Shown: positions 44,365-52,324, counted from the stretch's first letter. The stretch: 53,299 bases of DNA from CBIHON01 sp966211965 (GCA_966211965.1 CBIHON010000033.1:1-53299), one strand, 5' to 3'. The notes: generated by a model not told the origin, from the sequence alone. Made by a program: numbers and translations.

Positions 44365-44805
44365 TCAGGCCATCAAGCCCTGCATGGCTGCCGGGTGGCG
44401 CGTGAACGACCAGTTCACGTGCACCACGCGCCACTTGCCGTCGATGAGTCGATAGACCTGGGTGGAGTTCCAGGGGGTACCTGGCTTCTCGCCGCCATTA
44501 CCATCAGCAACGAAATTGACCAGGTTGTAGTTCAGTACTGCGAGATCACAGCTATCGCTGACAATCACCTGCGGGTTGGGAAGTTCGTTGCGCAGGATGT
44601 TGAGCTTGCCCTCGAAGAATTGGCGGAAGTATGCCTCCACAGCCTTGCGGCCTTCCAGTCGCATCGCAGTGAGTGGATCGAAATACGTCACGTCCACGCT
44701 GTACATCTCCAGCGCACCATCGACATCGCCCTTGTTCCAGCGGTCGTTGATGGCCCGTTCCAAGGAGAGGATGGTTTCGGTGATCTGGCTAATGTCTGCT
44801 TTCAT
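44365..44805 (-). CDS. NTF2-like / SgcJ-EcaC-type small protein 2
   Basis: 146-residue NTF2-like protein related to the SgcJ/EcaC type (DUF4440-like). N-terminal ISQITETILSLERAINDRW helix, then VDGALEMYSVDVTYFDPLTA, and the sheet WNSTQVYRLIDGKWRVVHVNW. ATG 44805 is chosen because AGGA lies 7 nt upstream; the open frame starts at 44820. Transcribed divergently from the AraC regulator across 77 bp. The two NTF2-like genes may act on the same small hydrophobic compound, but this is inferred only from pairing. Confidence 0.82.
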   Translation of the reverse strand: MKADISQITETILSLERAINDRWNKGDVDGALEMYSVDVTYFDPLTAMRLEGRKAVEAYFRQFFEGKLNILRNELPNPQVIVSDSCDLAVLNYNLVNFVADGNGGEKPGTPWNSTQVYRLIDGKWRVVHVNWSFTRHPAAMQGLMA

Positions 44806-44841
44806 CGCTTGTCCTTTCAAAGTGGTTTAATGGTGGTAATT

Positions 44842-44852
44842 ATTGGACCAAT
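44842..44852. promoter_or_regulatory. Dyad in the divergent araC/NTF2 intergenic region
   Basis: ATTGGACCAAT is a perfect 11-nt palindrome (central A) in the 77-bp divergent region, next to AATTA repeats. A candidate operator for the adjacent AraC regulator. Confidence 0.35.
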
Positions 44853-44882
44853 TAGGCCAAATTGAACGATAAAATCCGGACA

Positions 44883-45866
44883 ATGAATGATACTTTTAAG
44901 ACATCGAGAGCAAGGAGAGGCCCCTACAAAACAGCCAAGACCGAACCGTCCGCATCAGGAAACTCGAAGGCAGCGGATATTCGGCGCCTGAGCTATCGAC
45001 CGAGAACGCCCTGCCAGCTTGACCTCGAAATCTTTACCGTGGCCGATCTGAGGCAACGAGGCAGCAAGGAGAAGGTGCGGACAACACATCGTTACGAGTT
45101 CCACATGTTGGTGTGTGTCACACAAGGCGTATGTACTCAAGTGGCTGATTTCAAACCGATCTTATGTGCACCGGGTTCGCTGCTCGTGTTGCGGCCAGGG
45201 CAGGCCCACAACTTCGGGCGTGGCGAGGATTGGGATGGCTGGATCGTTCTCTTTCGCCCGGAATTCATCCTGCCAGTCTCAACCACGCCTCGCGATCTCA
45301 AACTTGCGGTTGATCTGGAAAGGCTGCCGGAGCACATTGTTTTGAGCAGCAATGAGCTACGGACGGTGACGGACTCGATCCAGCAGATGCGGGAGGACAC
45401 GCAACTCGATGCGCCGTTCGACGACGTACAAGCATTGCTGCGCCACCAGCTCCATGCGCTCTTAACGCGGTTGAACATCCGGCAAGGTCGGCAACAAGCC
45501 CAAGAGCCAGTAATCTCCCCGGCGTTGCAGCGCTTCAGGCGGTTCCAGCAACTCGTGGAGGAACGCTTCGCTCAGTGGCATCAGTTAGCCGACTACGCCA
45601 GCCAACTCGGCTATACGGAAAAGAGTTTGGCGCGCGCTGTGGCAGCGTCAATGGGCATGACGGCCAAGGCCTTCATCGCTGCCCGGATCAATCTGGAGGC
45701 GAAACGCCTGCTAGTGCATACGGACTCGTCCGTCGCCACCATCGCCGAGAAGCTGGGCTTCGAGGAGGCCACCAATTTCAGCAAGTTCTTCAAGCGGGAG
45801 GTGGGCTGTACCCCGGCAGAGTTTCGACGGGGGCAAAGAACTGAAAGCCCATCCTCAGGCACATGA
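44883..45866 (+). CDS. AraC family transcriptional regulator
   Basis: 327-residue AraC/XylS-type regulator. N-terminal cupin-like ligand domain (about 45-170: LPILCAPGSLLVLRPGQAHNFG-like segment), and a C-terminal pair of helix-turn-helix motifs (about 225-325: LADYASQLGYTEKSLARAVA and VATIAEKLGFEEATNFSKFFKREVG), ending with CTPAEFRRG. ATG 44883 is used; upstream in-frame TTG 44862 is also open. Divergent from the two NTF2-like genes, so it probably regulates them in response to a small ligand. Confidence 0.9.
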   Translation: MNDTFKTSRARRGPYKTAKTEPSASGNSKAADIRRLSYRPRTPCQLDLEIFTVADLRQRGSKEKVRTTHRYEFHMLVCVTQGVCTQVADFKPILCAPGSLLVLRPGQAHNFGRGEDWDGWIVLFRPEFILPVSTTPRDLKLAVDLERLPEHIVLSSNELRTVTDSIQQMREDTQLDAPFDDVQALLRHQLHALLTRLNIRQGRQQAQEPVISPALQRFRRFQQLVEERFAQWHQLADYASQLGYTEKSLARAVAASMGMTAKAFIAARINLEAKRLLVHTDSSVATIAEKLGFEEATNFSKFFKREVGCTPAEFRRGQRTESPSSGT

Positions 45867-45884
45867 CTCCAGCAGGATATGCGG

Positions 45885-45934
45885 GGGTCAGAGTAATTTT
45901 CGCGATAAAGCACCGCGAAAAAAAACTCTGACCC
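45885..45934. repeat. REP-like palindrome, right flank of the accessory module
   Basis: GGGTCAGAGTAATTTTCGCG ... CCGCGAAAAAAAACTCTGACCC: near-perfect dyad with GGGTCAGAGT/ACTCTGACCC outer and TTTCGCG/CGCGAAA inner arms. Ends of this type are typical of REP sequences mobilised by RAYT-class transposases; no such transposase is in the window. Confidence 0.8.
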
Positions 45935-45940
45935 GCCGAT

Positions 45941-46861
45941 TTAAGATTTCACCTGCGGCCAGCCGCATTCCGCATTGAATTTCGCGACCTCGCCGAACAG
46001 CCACTTGCGGAAGGCTTGTACCTGCGGCTTGAGCAGCGACTGCGGCGTGCAGACGAAATAGTACGAGTGGGGGCATTTCACCGCGACATCGAATAGCCGC
46101 ACCAATTCCCCTGAGGCGATTTCCTGCATCGCGATCACGTGACGCGCCAGGGCGATGCCGTCGCCAGCCGCGGCCGAGCGGATCATCATCGACGAATCCT
46201 CGATCACCAGCCCGCCGGTCGGCTCCGGCAGATCCACCCCTGCCGCCTTGAACCACGGCAGCCACGGTTCATTCGCGGCCCGCAGCAGGGTGCATTTGCC
46301 CAAGGCCTGCGGCGTTGCCGGCAATCTGCCGCGCTTGTACTTCGGGCTGACCACCGGATAGTAGTAATCGCCCATCAGTTTTTCGACCGACAGGCCCGGA
46401 TAGCGGCCTCCGCCGAAGCGGATGCCGACATCCACCGGTTCGCGGGTCAAATCGACCAGCTGACCGGTGGCTTGCAGGATCACTTCGGTATCCGGATACA
46501 GGTCGATGAATTTACCCAGCCGATGCGCCAGCCAGCGCGAAGCGAAAGATGGCATGGCCGAAATCCTTACCCGCTTTTGCTGTGCGCCGGTTTTGAGCGC
46601 CTCCGCCGCAATCGCGATTTCCATCAGCGCCTTGGTAAGCGTCGCAGCAAAATGCTGACCCTCCGGCGTGATCGTCAGGCGCTTGCCATGACGCGCAAAC
46701 AACGCCACGCCAAGCTCCTGCTCCAAGCCGCGCACCTGATGGCTGATGGCACCGTGGGTGACGTGAATCTCCTCGGCAGCACGTGAAAAATTCTCGTGAC
46801 GAGCGGCGGCCTCAAAAGCCCGCAAGGCGGCGAGATTGGGCAAGCGGCGCAGATCGGCCAT
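45941..46861 (-). CDS. LysR family transcriptional regulator (GcvA-like)
   Basis: 306-residue LysR-type regulator. The N-terminal winged helix is seen as LPNLAALRAFEAAARHENFSRAAEEIHVTHGAISHQVRGLEQELG (residues 6-50), the effector domain follows with PSFASRWLAHRLGKF and the GCVA-like DIRDVGIRFGGG stretch. The frame is open to 46927, but ATG 46861 (MADLRRLPN) gives the canonical N terminus. Divergent from the DUF2917 gene across 149 bp that contain a palindrome (46950-46968). A GcvA/DUF2917 divergent pair is common in Burkholderiales. Confidence 0.92.
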   Translation of the reverse strand: MADLRRLPNLAALRAFEAAARHENFSRAAEEIHVTHGAISHQVRGLEQELGVALFARHGKRLTITPEGQHFAATLTKALMEIAIAAEALKTGAQQKRVRISAMPSFASRWLAHRLGKFIDLYPDTEVILQATGQLVDLTREPVDVGIRFGGGRYPGLSVEKLMGDYYYPVVSPKYKRGRLPATPQALGKCTLLRAANEPWLPWFKAAGVDLPEPTGGLVIEDSSMMIRSAAAGDGIALARHVIAMQEIASGELVRLFDVAVKCPHSYYFVCTPQSLLKPQVQAFRKWLFGEVAKFNAECGWPQVKS

Positions 46862-46949
46862 GTTTATGTGAAAAAAATTAGCAAATGAATCGAAAATATA
46901 TCGTTTTGCTGCAACGCACGCAAGCATTATGATTTAGCTGTCCGGAGCG

Positions 46950-46968
46950 GTTTCAAGTAGCTTGAAAC
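46950..46968. promoter_or_regulatory. Inverted repeat in the LysR/DUF2917 intergenic region
   Basis: GTTTCAAG-TAG-CTTGAAAC: an 8-bp perfect dyad around three bases, extending as CGGTTTCAAG/CTTGAAACGG with one mismatch. The T-N11-A character of LysR operators fits. Candidate binding site of the divergent LysR. Confidence 0.6.
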
Positions 46969-47010
46969 GGTTTTCACTACAACCGTCCGACAATTTTATG
47001 GGTGACTATC

Positions 47011-47382
47011 ATGAGAGGCTTATTCACAAACAATTCCCTTAATCTCCAAGCCGGCCAAGCCGTGTCGGGCATCGCCGCCAACCCGCAAACCCTGCGCATC
47101 AACTCGGGCCGCGTCTGGATCACGGTCGAAGGCGTCCGCCAAGACTACTGGCTGCGTGCCGGCGATACCTTCACCGTCGTGCCGGGCCGCCTGATCGTGA
47201 TCGAAGCGGACAAGATCGCCAGCCGCCTCGACCTCACGCCGAATCGGCAGCAATCGTCTCTGCACAAGTTTGCGGCTCAGGTGAACGGCTTGCTGAAGAG
47301 CTTGATCAGGAATCAACCCGTGAATACCGTCTCATACCAACGCGCACCGGCGCCGCATCGTCAGGCAGACTGCTGCGCATAA
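47011..47382 (+). CDS. DUF2917 domain-containing protein
   Basis: 123-residue protein of the DUF2917 type. Its N terminus (SLNLQAGQAVSGI) and WITVEGVRQDYWLRAGDTFTVVPGRLIVIEADKIASRLDL match this cupin-like beta-rich family of unknown function. ATG 47011 is used although in-frame GTG 47002 is possible. The C-terminal roughly 25 residues are polar (APAPHRQADCCA) with two terminal Cys. Divergent from, and probably regulated by, the LysR protein. Confidence 0.8.
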   Translation: MRGLFTNNSLNLQAGQAVSGIAANPQTLRINSGRVWITVEGVRQDYWLRAGDTFTVVPGRLIVIEADKIASRLDLTPNRQQSSLHKFAAQVNGLLKSLIRNQPVNTVSYQRAPAPHRQADCCA

Positions 47383-47500
47383 GCATAAAGCCATGGCGCG
47401 AGCAAGGGAAACCGCTCGCGCCTTCGGTTGCCGTCATCTGCCGGGCTGTCCAGGAAAGCCCTTTGTCTTCATTCCATTTCGCCGCACCGGGAGAGTTTGA

Positions 47501-47983
47501 ATGTCCTGCAAATGCCACCTCGCACAAATCAATATTGCCCGCGCCCTGGCCGCGCTGGATGACCCGATAATGGCCGGCTTCGTTGCGCGCCTGGACGACA
47601 TCAATGCGCTGGCCGAGGGCAGCCCTGGTTTTGTCTGGCGGCTTAAAACCGAAGCAGGCAACGCGACCGATTTACAGACTTTCGAAGACCCGCGCATCCT
47701 GGTCAACATGTCGGTATGGCAGAGCCCCGAGCAACTGAAAGACTACGTATTCCGCAGCGCCCATGTCGAAGTCATGCGCCAGCGCAAATCATGGTTCGAG
47801 CGCTCGACCGACGTCAACACCGCGCTCTGGTGGATCGCCGCCGGCCATATTCCAAGCGTCGAAGAAGCGAAAGAACGGCTGGAATATTTGCGCATTCATG
47901 GCGAAAGCGAGTTTGCGTTTACCTTCGCCAGTTTGTTTGCCGCGCCTGATGCCGCTGCATCGCACGCTGCGCAATTCGCCTAG
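47501..47983 (+). CDS. DUF3291 domain-containing protein
   Basis: 160-residue protein resembling DUF3291 (antibiotic-biosynthesis-monooxygenase-like ferredoxin fold): LAQINIARALAALDDP at the N terminus, GFVWRLKTEAG, NMSVWQSPEQLKDYVFRSAHVEVMRQRKSWF and WWIAAGHIPSVEEAKERLEYL. GGAG lies 8 nt before the ATG. Function unknown. Confidence 0.8.
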   Translation: MSCKCHLAQINIARALAALDDPIMAGFVARLDDINALAEGSPGFVWRLKTEAGNATDLQTFEDPRILVNMSVWQSPEQLKDYVFRSAHVEVMRQRKSWFERSTDVNTALWWIAAGHIPSVEEAKERLEYLRIHGESEFAFTFASLFAAPDAAASHAAQFA

Positions 47984-48008
47984 CGTTCCATCAAACAGAA
48001 AGACGAGC

Positions 48009-48377
48009 ATGATCATCGACCATGTCGGTCTGGCCGTATCCGACCTCAAGAAAAGCCACGACTTTTACGCCAAGGCCTTGGCGCCGCTCGGCATCGAATT
48101 TATCAAGGAAGTAGCCGGTTGGCACGGATTCGGCCAATATGCCCGGCCGGAATTCTGGCTCGGCGTGCGTGCAGAGCCGCAAAAATGCATGCACATCGCG
48201 TTCTCTGCGCAAAGCAGGGAACAAGTCAGGCAGTTCTATCAGGCCGCGCTTGATGCCGGCGCGACGCATAAGGCGGCGCCCTCCATCATGGCCGAATATC
48301 ACGCCGATTTTTATGGCGCCATGGTGTTCGACCCGGACGGCAACAACATCGAAGCGGTGTGCCATACGCCGGAATGA
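48009..48377 (+). CDS. VOC superfamily protein (glyoxalase/bleomycin-resistance fold)
   Basis: 122-residue single-domain vicinal oxygen chelate protein: IIDHVGLAVSDLKKSHDFY at the N terminus and VFDPDGNNIEAVCHTP at the C terminus, the latter with the typical metal-ligand region. Two such beta-alpha-beta-beta-beta units make the fold. Substrate unknown; the family includes lyases, dioxygenases and binding proteins. It follows the DUF3291 gene by 25 bp and precedes a cupin, so the three may be one transcript. Confidence 0.85.
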   Translation: MIIDHVGLAVSDLKKSHDFYAKALAPLGIEFIKEVAGWHGFGQYARPEFWLGVRAEPQKCMHIAFSAQSREQVRQFYQAALDAGATHKAAPSIMAEYHADFYGAMVFDPDGNNIEAVCHTPE

Positions 48378-48433
48378 TGCGGCATCGGCAGTCCGGCCAA
48401 ACGCTCCCCCCTTCACAATTTCAGGACACCATC

Positions 48434-48745
48434 ATGAAGGTAATACGCAGCGGGGAGTTCACCGCCGAACGCGCCTGGGGCGCACTCGATATCGCGAACA
48501 TCGGCGGCACCACGGTCCGCCTGCATTGGACCGACGCGCCGTACGAGTGGCATGTGAACGAAGGAGAGGAAGTGTTCGCGGTACTCGACGGCATCGTCGA
48601 GATGCATTATCGCGAGGACGGTGCACAGAAAACCGCCGTGCTGAATGCAGGGGACATTTTCTTCGCCGGCATCGGATGCGAGCACGTTGCACATCCGCAT
48701 GGCGCGGCGCGTATCCTTGTGATCGAAAAGGAAGGCAGCATTTGA
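48434..48745 (+). CDS. Cupin domain-containing protein
   Basis: 103-residue single cupin. The two conserved motifs are seen: HWTDAPYEWHVNEGEEVFAVLDGIVEMHY (motif 1, with EWH and E) and GDIFFAGIGCEHVAHP (motif 2). Metal ligands may be reduced compared with oxygenase cupins, so a binding or isomerase role is likely. The stop codon is 21 nt from a family A palindrome that separates it from phzF. Confidence 0.85.
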   Translation: MKVIRSGEFTAERAWGALDIANIGGTTVRLHWTDAPYEWHVNEGEEVFAVLDGIVEMHYREDGAQKTAVLNAGDIFFAGIGCEHVAHPHGAARILVIEKEGSI

Positions 48746-48765
48746 CTATAATCAAGCCATACCAA

Positions 48766-48868
48766 TAAGAGCCTCTAAAAAATGCCGCTGGCCAGGCGCG
48801 CCGACCCAGACAGTACGAACGTACGGCAAGGAGAAGCAACCACGCCAGCGGCTTTATTTAGAGGCTCC
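48766..48868. repeat. Palindromic element, family A, copy 3
   Basis: TAAGAGCCTCTAAAAAATGCCGCTGGC ... GCCAGCGGCTTTATTTAGAGGCTCC, centre GTAC-GAAC-GTAC (48813-48824) flanked by GGCGCGCC and GGCAAGGAGAAGCAAC. Closest to copy 2 (29987-30096). On the plus strand GCC-rich stem followed by TTTATTT resembles a terminator between the cupin and phzF genes. Confidence 0.92.
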
Positions 48869-48889
48869 AAAGAAAAAGGAAGGCTAGTC

Positions 48890-49774
48890 ATGGAGATACA
48901 GGTTCAGATCGTCAACGCCTTCATCGATGGCGAAACCGGCGGCAATCCGGCGGGCATTGTGCTCGATGCCGCCAATCTCAGCCGGGAACAGAAACTTTCG
49001 ATCGCCACGCAAGTCGGCCTGTCGGAAACCGCTTTTGTCTCCCCTTCCGGGATAGCCGATTTCAAGCTGGAATTTTTCACGCCTGCACGCCAGATCGCGC
49101 ATTGCGGCCACGCCACCATTGCCACCTTCTCTTACCTGCAGCAAACCGGAAAAATCAGCAAGGCGAACACATCCAAGGAAACCATAGAAGGCCGGCGCGA
49201 AATCCATATCGAAAGCGGCATGGCATTCATGGAGCAATTGGCGCCGAAGTACACCGATCTGGGCGAGCGAACCCCGGGCATCGATGCTGCGCTCGTATTG
49301 TCGTCGCTCGGCTTGTCGCACGGCGACCTGTTGGACGGGTTTGAACCTGTTGTCGCCAACACCGGCAATTCTTTCCTGATCGTTCCGTTGAAGAACGCAG
49401 CCGCCGTGCTGCAAGCCAGGCCTCGGCTCGACCTGGTCGAAGCCATCAGCGAGAAGCTGGACTTGATCGGCTACTACCTGTTTTCGCCGGAAACGACGGT
49501 AGCCGGGCGCGACGCCGGCGCCAGGATGTTCGCACCGCGCTATGGCATCGCGGAAGAAGCGGCAACCGGCACGGCGGCCGGACCGCTTGCCTGCTTCCTG
49601 CATGACCGCATGCATGTGCGGAAACAGCAGATGGTGATCGAACAAGGCTACCTGATGTCGCCGCCTTCGCCGAGCGCGATCAAGGTCAGATTATCGGTGG
49701 CGGGCGGCATGATTCAAAAACTGACGGCCGGCGGCAAAGCCAGGCTTACCCAAACGAAGCTGATCAACATTTGA
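48890..49774 (+). CDS. PhzF family isomerase/epimerase-like protein
   Basis: 294-residue PhzF-type protein (diaminopimelate epimerase-like fold, two-domain barrel). Seen: VNAFIDGETGGNPAGIVLDA at the N terminus, the catalytic-Glu region QVGLSETAFVSP (about 40-51), FTPARQIAHCGHATIATFSYL (about 62-82), and RYGIAEEAATGTAAGPLACFLHDR (about 215-238). The ATG at 48890 is used rather than the open frame from 48782, which reads through the palindrome. Most PhzF relatives act on unidentified substrates; phenazine synthesis genes are absent, so the name does not imply phenazine production. Confidence 0.9.
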   Translation: MEIQVQIVNAFIDGETGGNPAGIVLDAANLSREQKLSIATQVGLSETAFVSPSGIADFKLEFFTPARQIAHCGHATIATFSYLQQTGKISKANTSKETIEGRREIHIESGMAFMEQLAPKYTDLGERTPGIDAALVLSSLGLSHGDLLDGFEPVVANTGNSFLIVPLKNAAAVLQARPRLDLVEAISEKLDLIGYYLFSPETTVAGRDAGARMFAPRYGIAEEAATGTAAGPLACFLHDRMHVRKQQMVIEQGYLMSPPSPSAIKVRLSVAGGMIQKLTAGGKARLTQTKLINI

Positions 49775-49785
49775 GAAAGGCCTCC

Positions 49786-50091
49786 ATGATCACCTGCTAT
49801 CTGCGTTACGTCATCGACCCGTTCAAGCTCAAGGAATTCGAGCACTATGGCAAAACATGGATTCCCCTGGTTGCGAAATTCGGCGGCACGCATCACGGCT
49901 ATTTCCTGCCGTCCGAAGGCGCCAACAATATCGCGCTGGCGATGTTTTCCTTCCCCAGCTTCGCCGCCTATGAAGAATATCGGCACAAGAGCCTGCAAGA
50001 CCCGGAATGCCTGGCCGCCTTCAAGTACGCCGAAGATACGCGCTGCATCCTGAGTTATGAACGCAGTTTCTTCCGTCCTGTGTTCGAATAA
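49786..50091 (+). CDS. NIPSNAP family protein
   Basis: 101-residue protein of the NIPSNAP type (dimeric alpha-beta barrel). Seen: MITCYLRYVIDPFKLKEFEHY, TWIPLVAKFGGTHHGYFLPSEGANNIALAMFSFPSFAAYEEYR and DTRCILSYERSFFRPV. The ATG follows the phzF stop by 12 bp. Function unknown; overlaps the phzF-NIPSNAP-GNAT-LysE transcription run. Confidence 0.88.
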   Translation: MITCYLRYVIDPFKLKEFEHYGKTWIPLVAKFGGTHHGYFLPSEGANNIALAMFSFPSFAAYEEYRHKSLQDPECLAAFKYAEDTRCILSYERSFFRPVFE

Positions 50092-50122
50092 GAACCTACC
50101 GCATTTTCGAGGCCTGAAGTCC

Positions 50123-50554
50123 ATGGACTTTACGATCCGCCCCATTGCGCAATCCGTACAACTGCGCCAATTGCTGGAGACTTGCAAGCTTCCCGTGTCC
50201 GATATTGCGCCGACCGCAGCCATGCCATTCTTTGCGCATTCGGCCGGCGAGGAGTTGCTCGGCGTGGTCGGCCTCGAACTGTATCGGCCCTTCGCCCTGC
50301 TGCGCTCGCTGGCGGTGGCGCCGGCCTGCCGCGACAGCGGTCTGGGGCGTGCGCTGGTGGCGTTTGCCGAACGGCAGGCGGCGGCCCAGGGCATTACGTC
50401 GCTGTACCTGCTGACGACTACGGCAGCCCCGTTTTTTGCTACACTGGGATACGCAGATGCGGTGCGCACCGACGCACCGGCGGCGATTCAGTCCACCGCG
50501 CAATTTGCAGGTTTGTGTCCTGCTTCATCGAGCTTCATGTCCAAGCATCTTTAA
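50123..50554 (+). CDS. GNAT N-acetyltransferase (ArsN2-like)
   Basis: 143-residue GNAT protein with RSLAVAPACRDSGLGRALVAFAERQA (motif A, acetyl-CoA binding Q/RxxGxG/A) and LYLLTTTAAPFFATLGYADA, the latter characteristic of the ArsN2 group found in arsenic operons. No ars genes (arsR, arsB/ACR3, arsC) occur in the window. Chosen start 50123; the frame also opens at 50057. GGCC-rich 5' region without clear Shine-Dalgarno. Confidence 0.85.
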   Translation: MDFTIRPIAQSVQLRQLLETCKLPVSDIAPTAAMPFFAHSAGEELLGVVGLELYRPFALLRSLAVAPACRDSGLGRALVAFAERQAAAQGITSLYLLTTTAAPFFATLGYADAVRTDAPAAIQSTAQFAGLCPASSSFMSKHL

Positions 50555-50575
50555 TTAAAACCACAAGAGGAACCC

Positions 50576-51199
50576 ATGCATATCGAAACTTATCTGGCAT
50601 TTGTCCTGGCCTCGCTGGTCTTCGTGCTGATCCCTGGTCCGACCGTGATGCTGGTTGTCAGCCAGGCGCTGTCGGCAGGCAAGCGCTCCGTCATTCCGCT
50701 CGCAGCCGGTGTCGGGCTGGGCGACCTGGTCGCGATGACGCTGTCCTTCATTGGGCTGGGCGCGGTACTTTCCACTTCCGCGTTTTTATTTTCTCTCATG
50801 AAGTGGGCAGGCGCGATCTATCTTGTCTATCTGGGCGTGAAGATTTTCCGGGCGCCTATTCCCGACTCCGCAGCCGCCAATCTGCAGCGGCAAAGCTCGG
50901 GATGGTCGCAGTTCGGAAGCGCATTCCTTACCACCGCGCTCAATCCGAAAAGCATTATTTTCTTCGTGGCCTTCGTGCCGCAATTTATTTCGCCCAAGGC
51001 GGCGCTGCTGCCGCAATTTATTATTCTGGGCGCAACCTATCTTCTTCTCGGCATGCTCAATGCAAGCGCCTATGCAATCTTTGCCGGCAAACTGCGCAGC
51101 CTGCTGCAAACGCCGATAGCGATCAAACGATTTAATCGTGCAGGAGGAGCGGTGCTGATGGGGGCCGGCGTCCTGACCGCGAGCCTGAAACAGAATTGA
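50576..51199 (+). CDS. LysE family amino acid exporter
   Basis: 207-residue inner-membrane translocator of the LysE/RhtB family exporting amino acids or derivatives. About six hydrophobic segments; family N terminus YLAFVLASLVFVLIPGPTVMLVVSQAL (PGP motif at about 20-22), and GAIYLVYLGVKIFR and ALNPKSIIFFVAFVPQFI are typical. AGAGGA lies 5 nt before the ATG. Substrate cannot be inferred. Confidence 0.93.
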   Translation: MHIETYLAFVLASLVFVLIPGPTVMLVVSQALSAGKRSVIPLAAGVGLGDLVAMTLSFIGLGAVLSTSAFLFSLMKWAGAIYLVYLGVKIFRAPIPDSAAANLQRQSSGWSQFGSAFLTTALNPKSIIFFVAFVPQFISPKAALLPQFIILGATYLLLGMLNASAYAIFAGKLRSLLQTPIAIKRFNRAGGAVLMGAGVLTASLKQN

Positions 51200-51221
51200 G
51201 CTGAAGCAGAGTTGACGGAAT

Positions 51222-52235
51222 CTATTCCGTCAACTCGCCGCACAGGTTGCGCAAAAACACGGTGCGTACAGCATCCGCAGTCAAGCCCAAAGCAAACAAG
51301 TGATGCAGCTTGACGAAGATCGATTCAAACGTCATGTCCACCGCGCCGATCACGCCGGCACGTGCCAAGCCTGCACCGGTGGCATAGGCGCCCAGCGCCA
51401 CGCTGCCATGCCGGCATTGACTACAGGCTATCAATACCACGCCGTTCATACCGGCTTCAGCCAACGCATCGAGCAAGGCGGGATCATAATCGGGCGCATT
51501 GCCCGCACCGTAGCATTCCAGGATCAAGGCTTGCGGCTGTAACGCCAGTAGCGCCTGCACCACCTGCACCGGCATGCCGGGAACGAATTTGACCGACAAA
51601 ATCCGGCCGCTGCCATAGTCCGGCAATTCAAAACTCTCCTGCGCCGGACGCGGCAGCAGTGCTGCAGTCTGCAAGCGCACGCCGATGCCGATCTGCCCCA
51701 GCCAGGGATAATTGGGACTGTCGAAAGCATCGAAACTTTGCGCGCTGACCTTGGTGCTGCGATTGCCGCGCAACAGACGCTGATTGAAATACAGCGCGAC
51801 TTCATTGATGTCGTCCGATGCCGCCAATTGCAGCGCGGTGATCAGATTCTGCAGTGCATCCGAGCGCACTTCACCCAAGGGAATTTGCGAACCGGTGACG
51901 ATCACCGGTTTGCGCAGGCCCTGCAGCATGAAGGACAAGGCCGTGGCGGTATAGGCCATCGTATCGGTGCCGTGCAGCACGACGAAGCCGTCATGGCTGG
52001 CGTAACGCGCGGCGATGTCGCGGCCGATCTTTTGCCAGTCGACCGGTGTCGCGTTGGTGCTGTCGATCGGCGTCGCGTATTCGTACAGGGTGTAGTTCGG
52101 CAGCGTGGCGCAACTACTGCTTAACAAGCTATCCAGAACGCCGGCGAAATCCTCCATGGGCGCATAGCCTTGCGCGGTTTTCGCCATGCCTACCGTGCCG
52201 CCGGTATACAGCAGGCCGATGTGTTTTCTGCTCAT
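51222..52235 (-). CDS. ansA: Type I (cytoplasmic) L-asparaginase
   Basis: 337-residue asparaginase hydrolysing L-asparagine to aspartate and ammonia. First catalytic Thr in GLLYTGGTVGMAKT (about residue 12), second Thr-Asp in VVLHGTDTMAYTATAL (about 85), and KPVIVTGSQIPLGEV (about 112). No signal peptide, so the cytoplasmic AnsA type. ATG 52235 is used; an in-frame start at 52292 would add 19 residues. Adjacent to a racemase gene 89 bp upstream on the same strand. Ammonia release links it loosely to the nitrogen theme but no sigma-54 promoter is seen. Confidence 0.92.
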   Translation of the reverse strand: MSRKHIGLLYTGGTVGMAKTAQGYAPMEDFAGVLDSLLSSSCATLPNYTLYEYATPIDSTNATPVDWQKIGRDIAARYASHDGFVVLHGTDTMAYTATALSFMLQGLRKPVIVTGSQIPLGEVRSDALQNLITALQLAASDDINEVALYFNQRLLRGNRSTKVSAQSFDAFDSPNYPWLGQIGIGVRLQTAALLPRPAQESFELPDYGSGRILSVKFVPGMPVQVVQALLALQPQALILECYGAGNAPDYDPALLDALAEAGMNGVVLIACSQCRHGSVALGAYATGAGLARAGVIGAVDMTFESIFVKLHHLFALGLTADAVRTVFLRNLCGELTE

Positions 52236-52324
52236 CTTTTTTTGCTTTCGCAATGTTTCGGGACGCCAGCGGGCACTGCCAGGAAATTGCAAGGCATGCG
52301 CCGAGGCGAGAGTGCATTTCGCTA

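Noticed and set aside
48890..49774. Phenazine biosynthesis gene
   Set aside because: PhzF-type proteins are common outside phenazine clusters and no phzA-E, phzG or phzM homologue is nearby.
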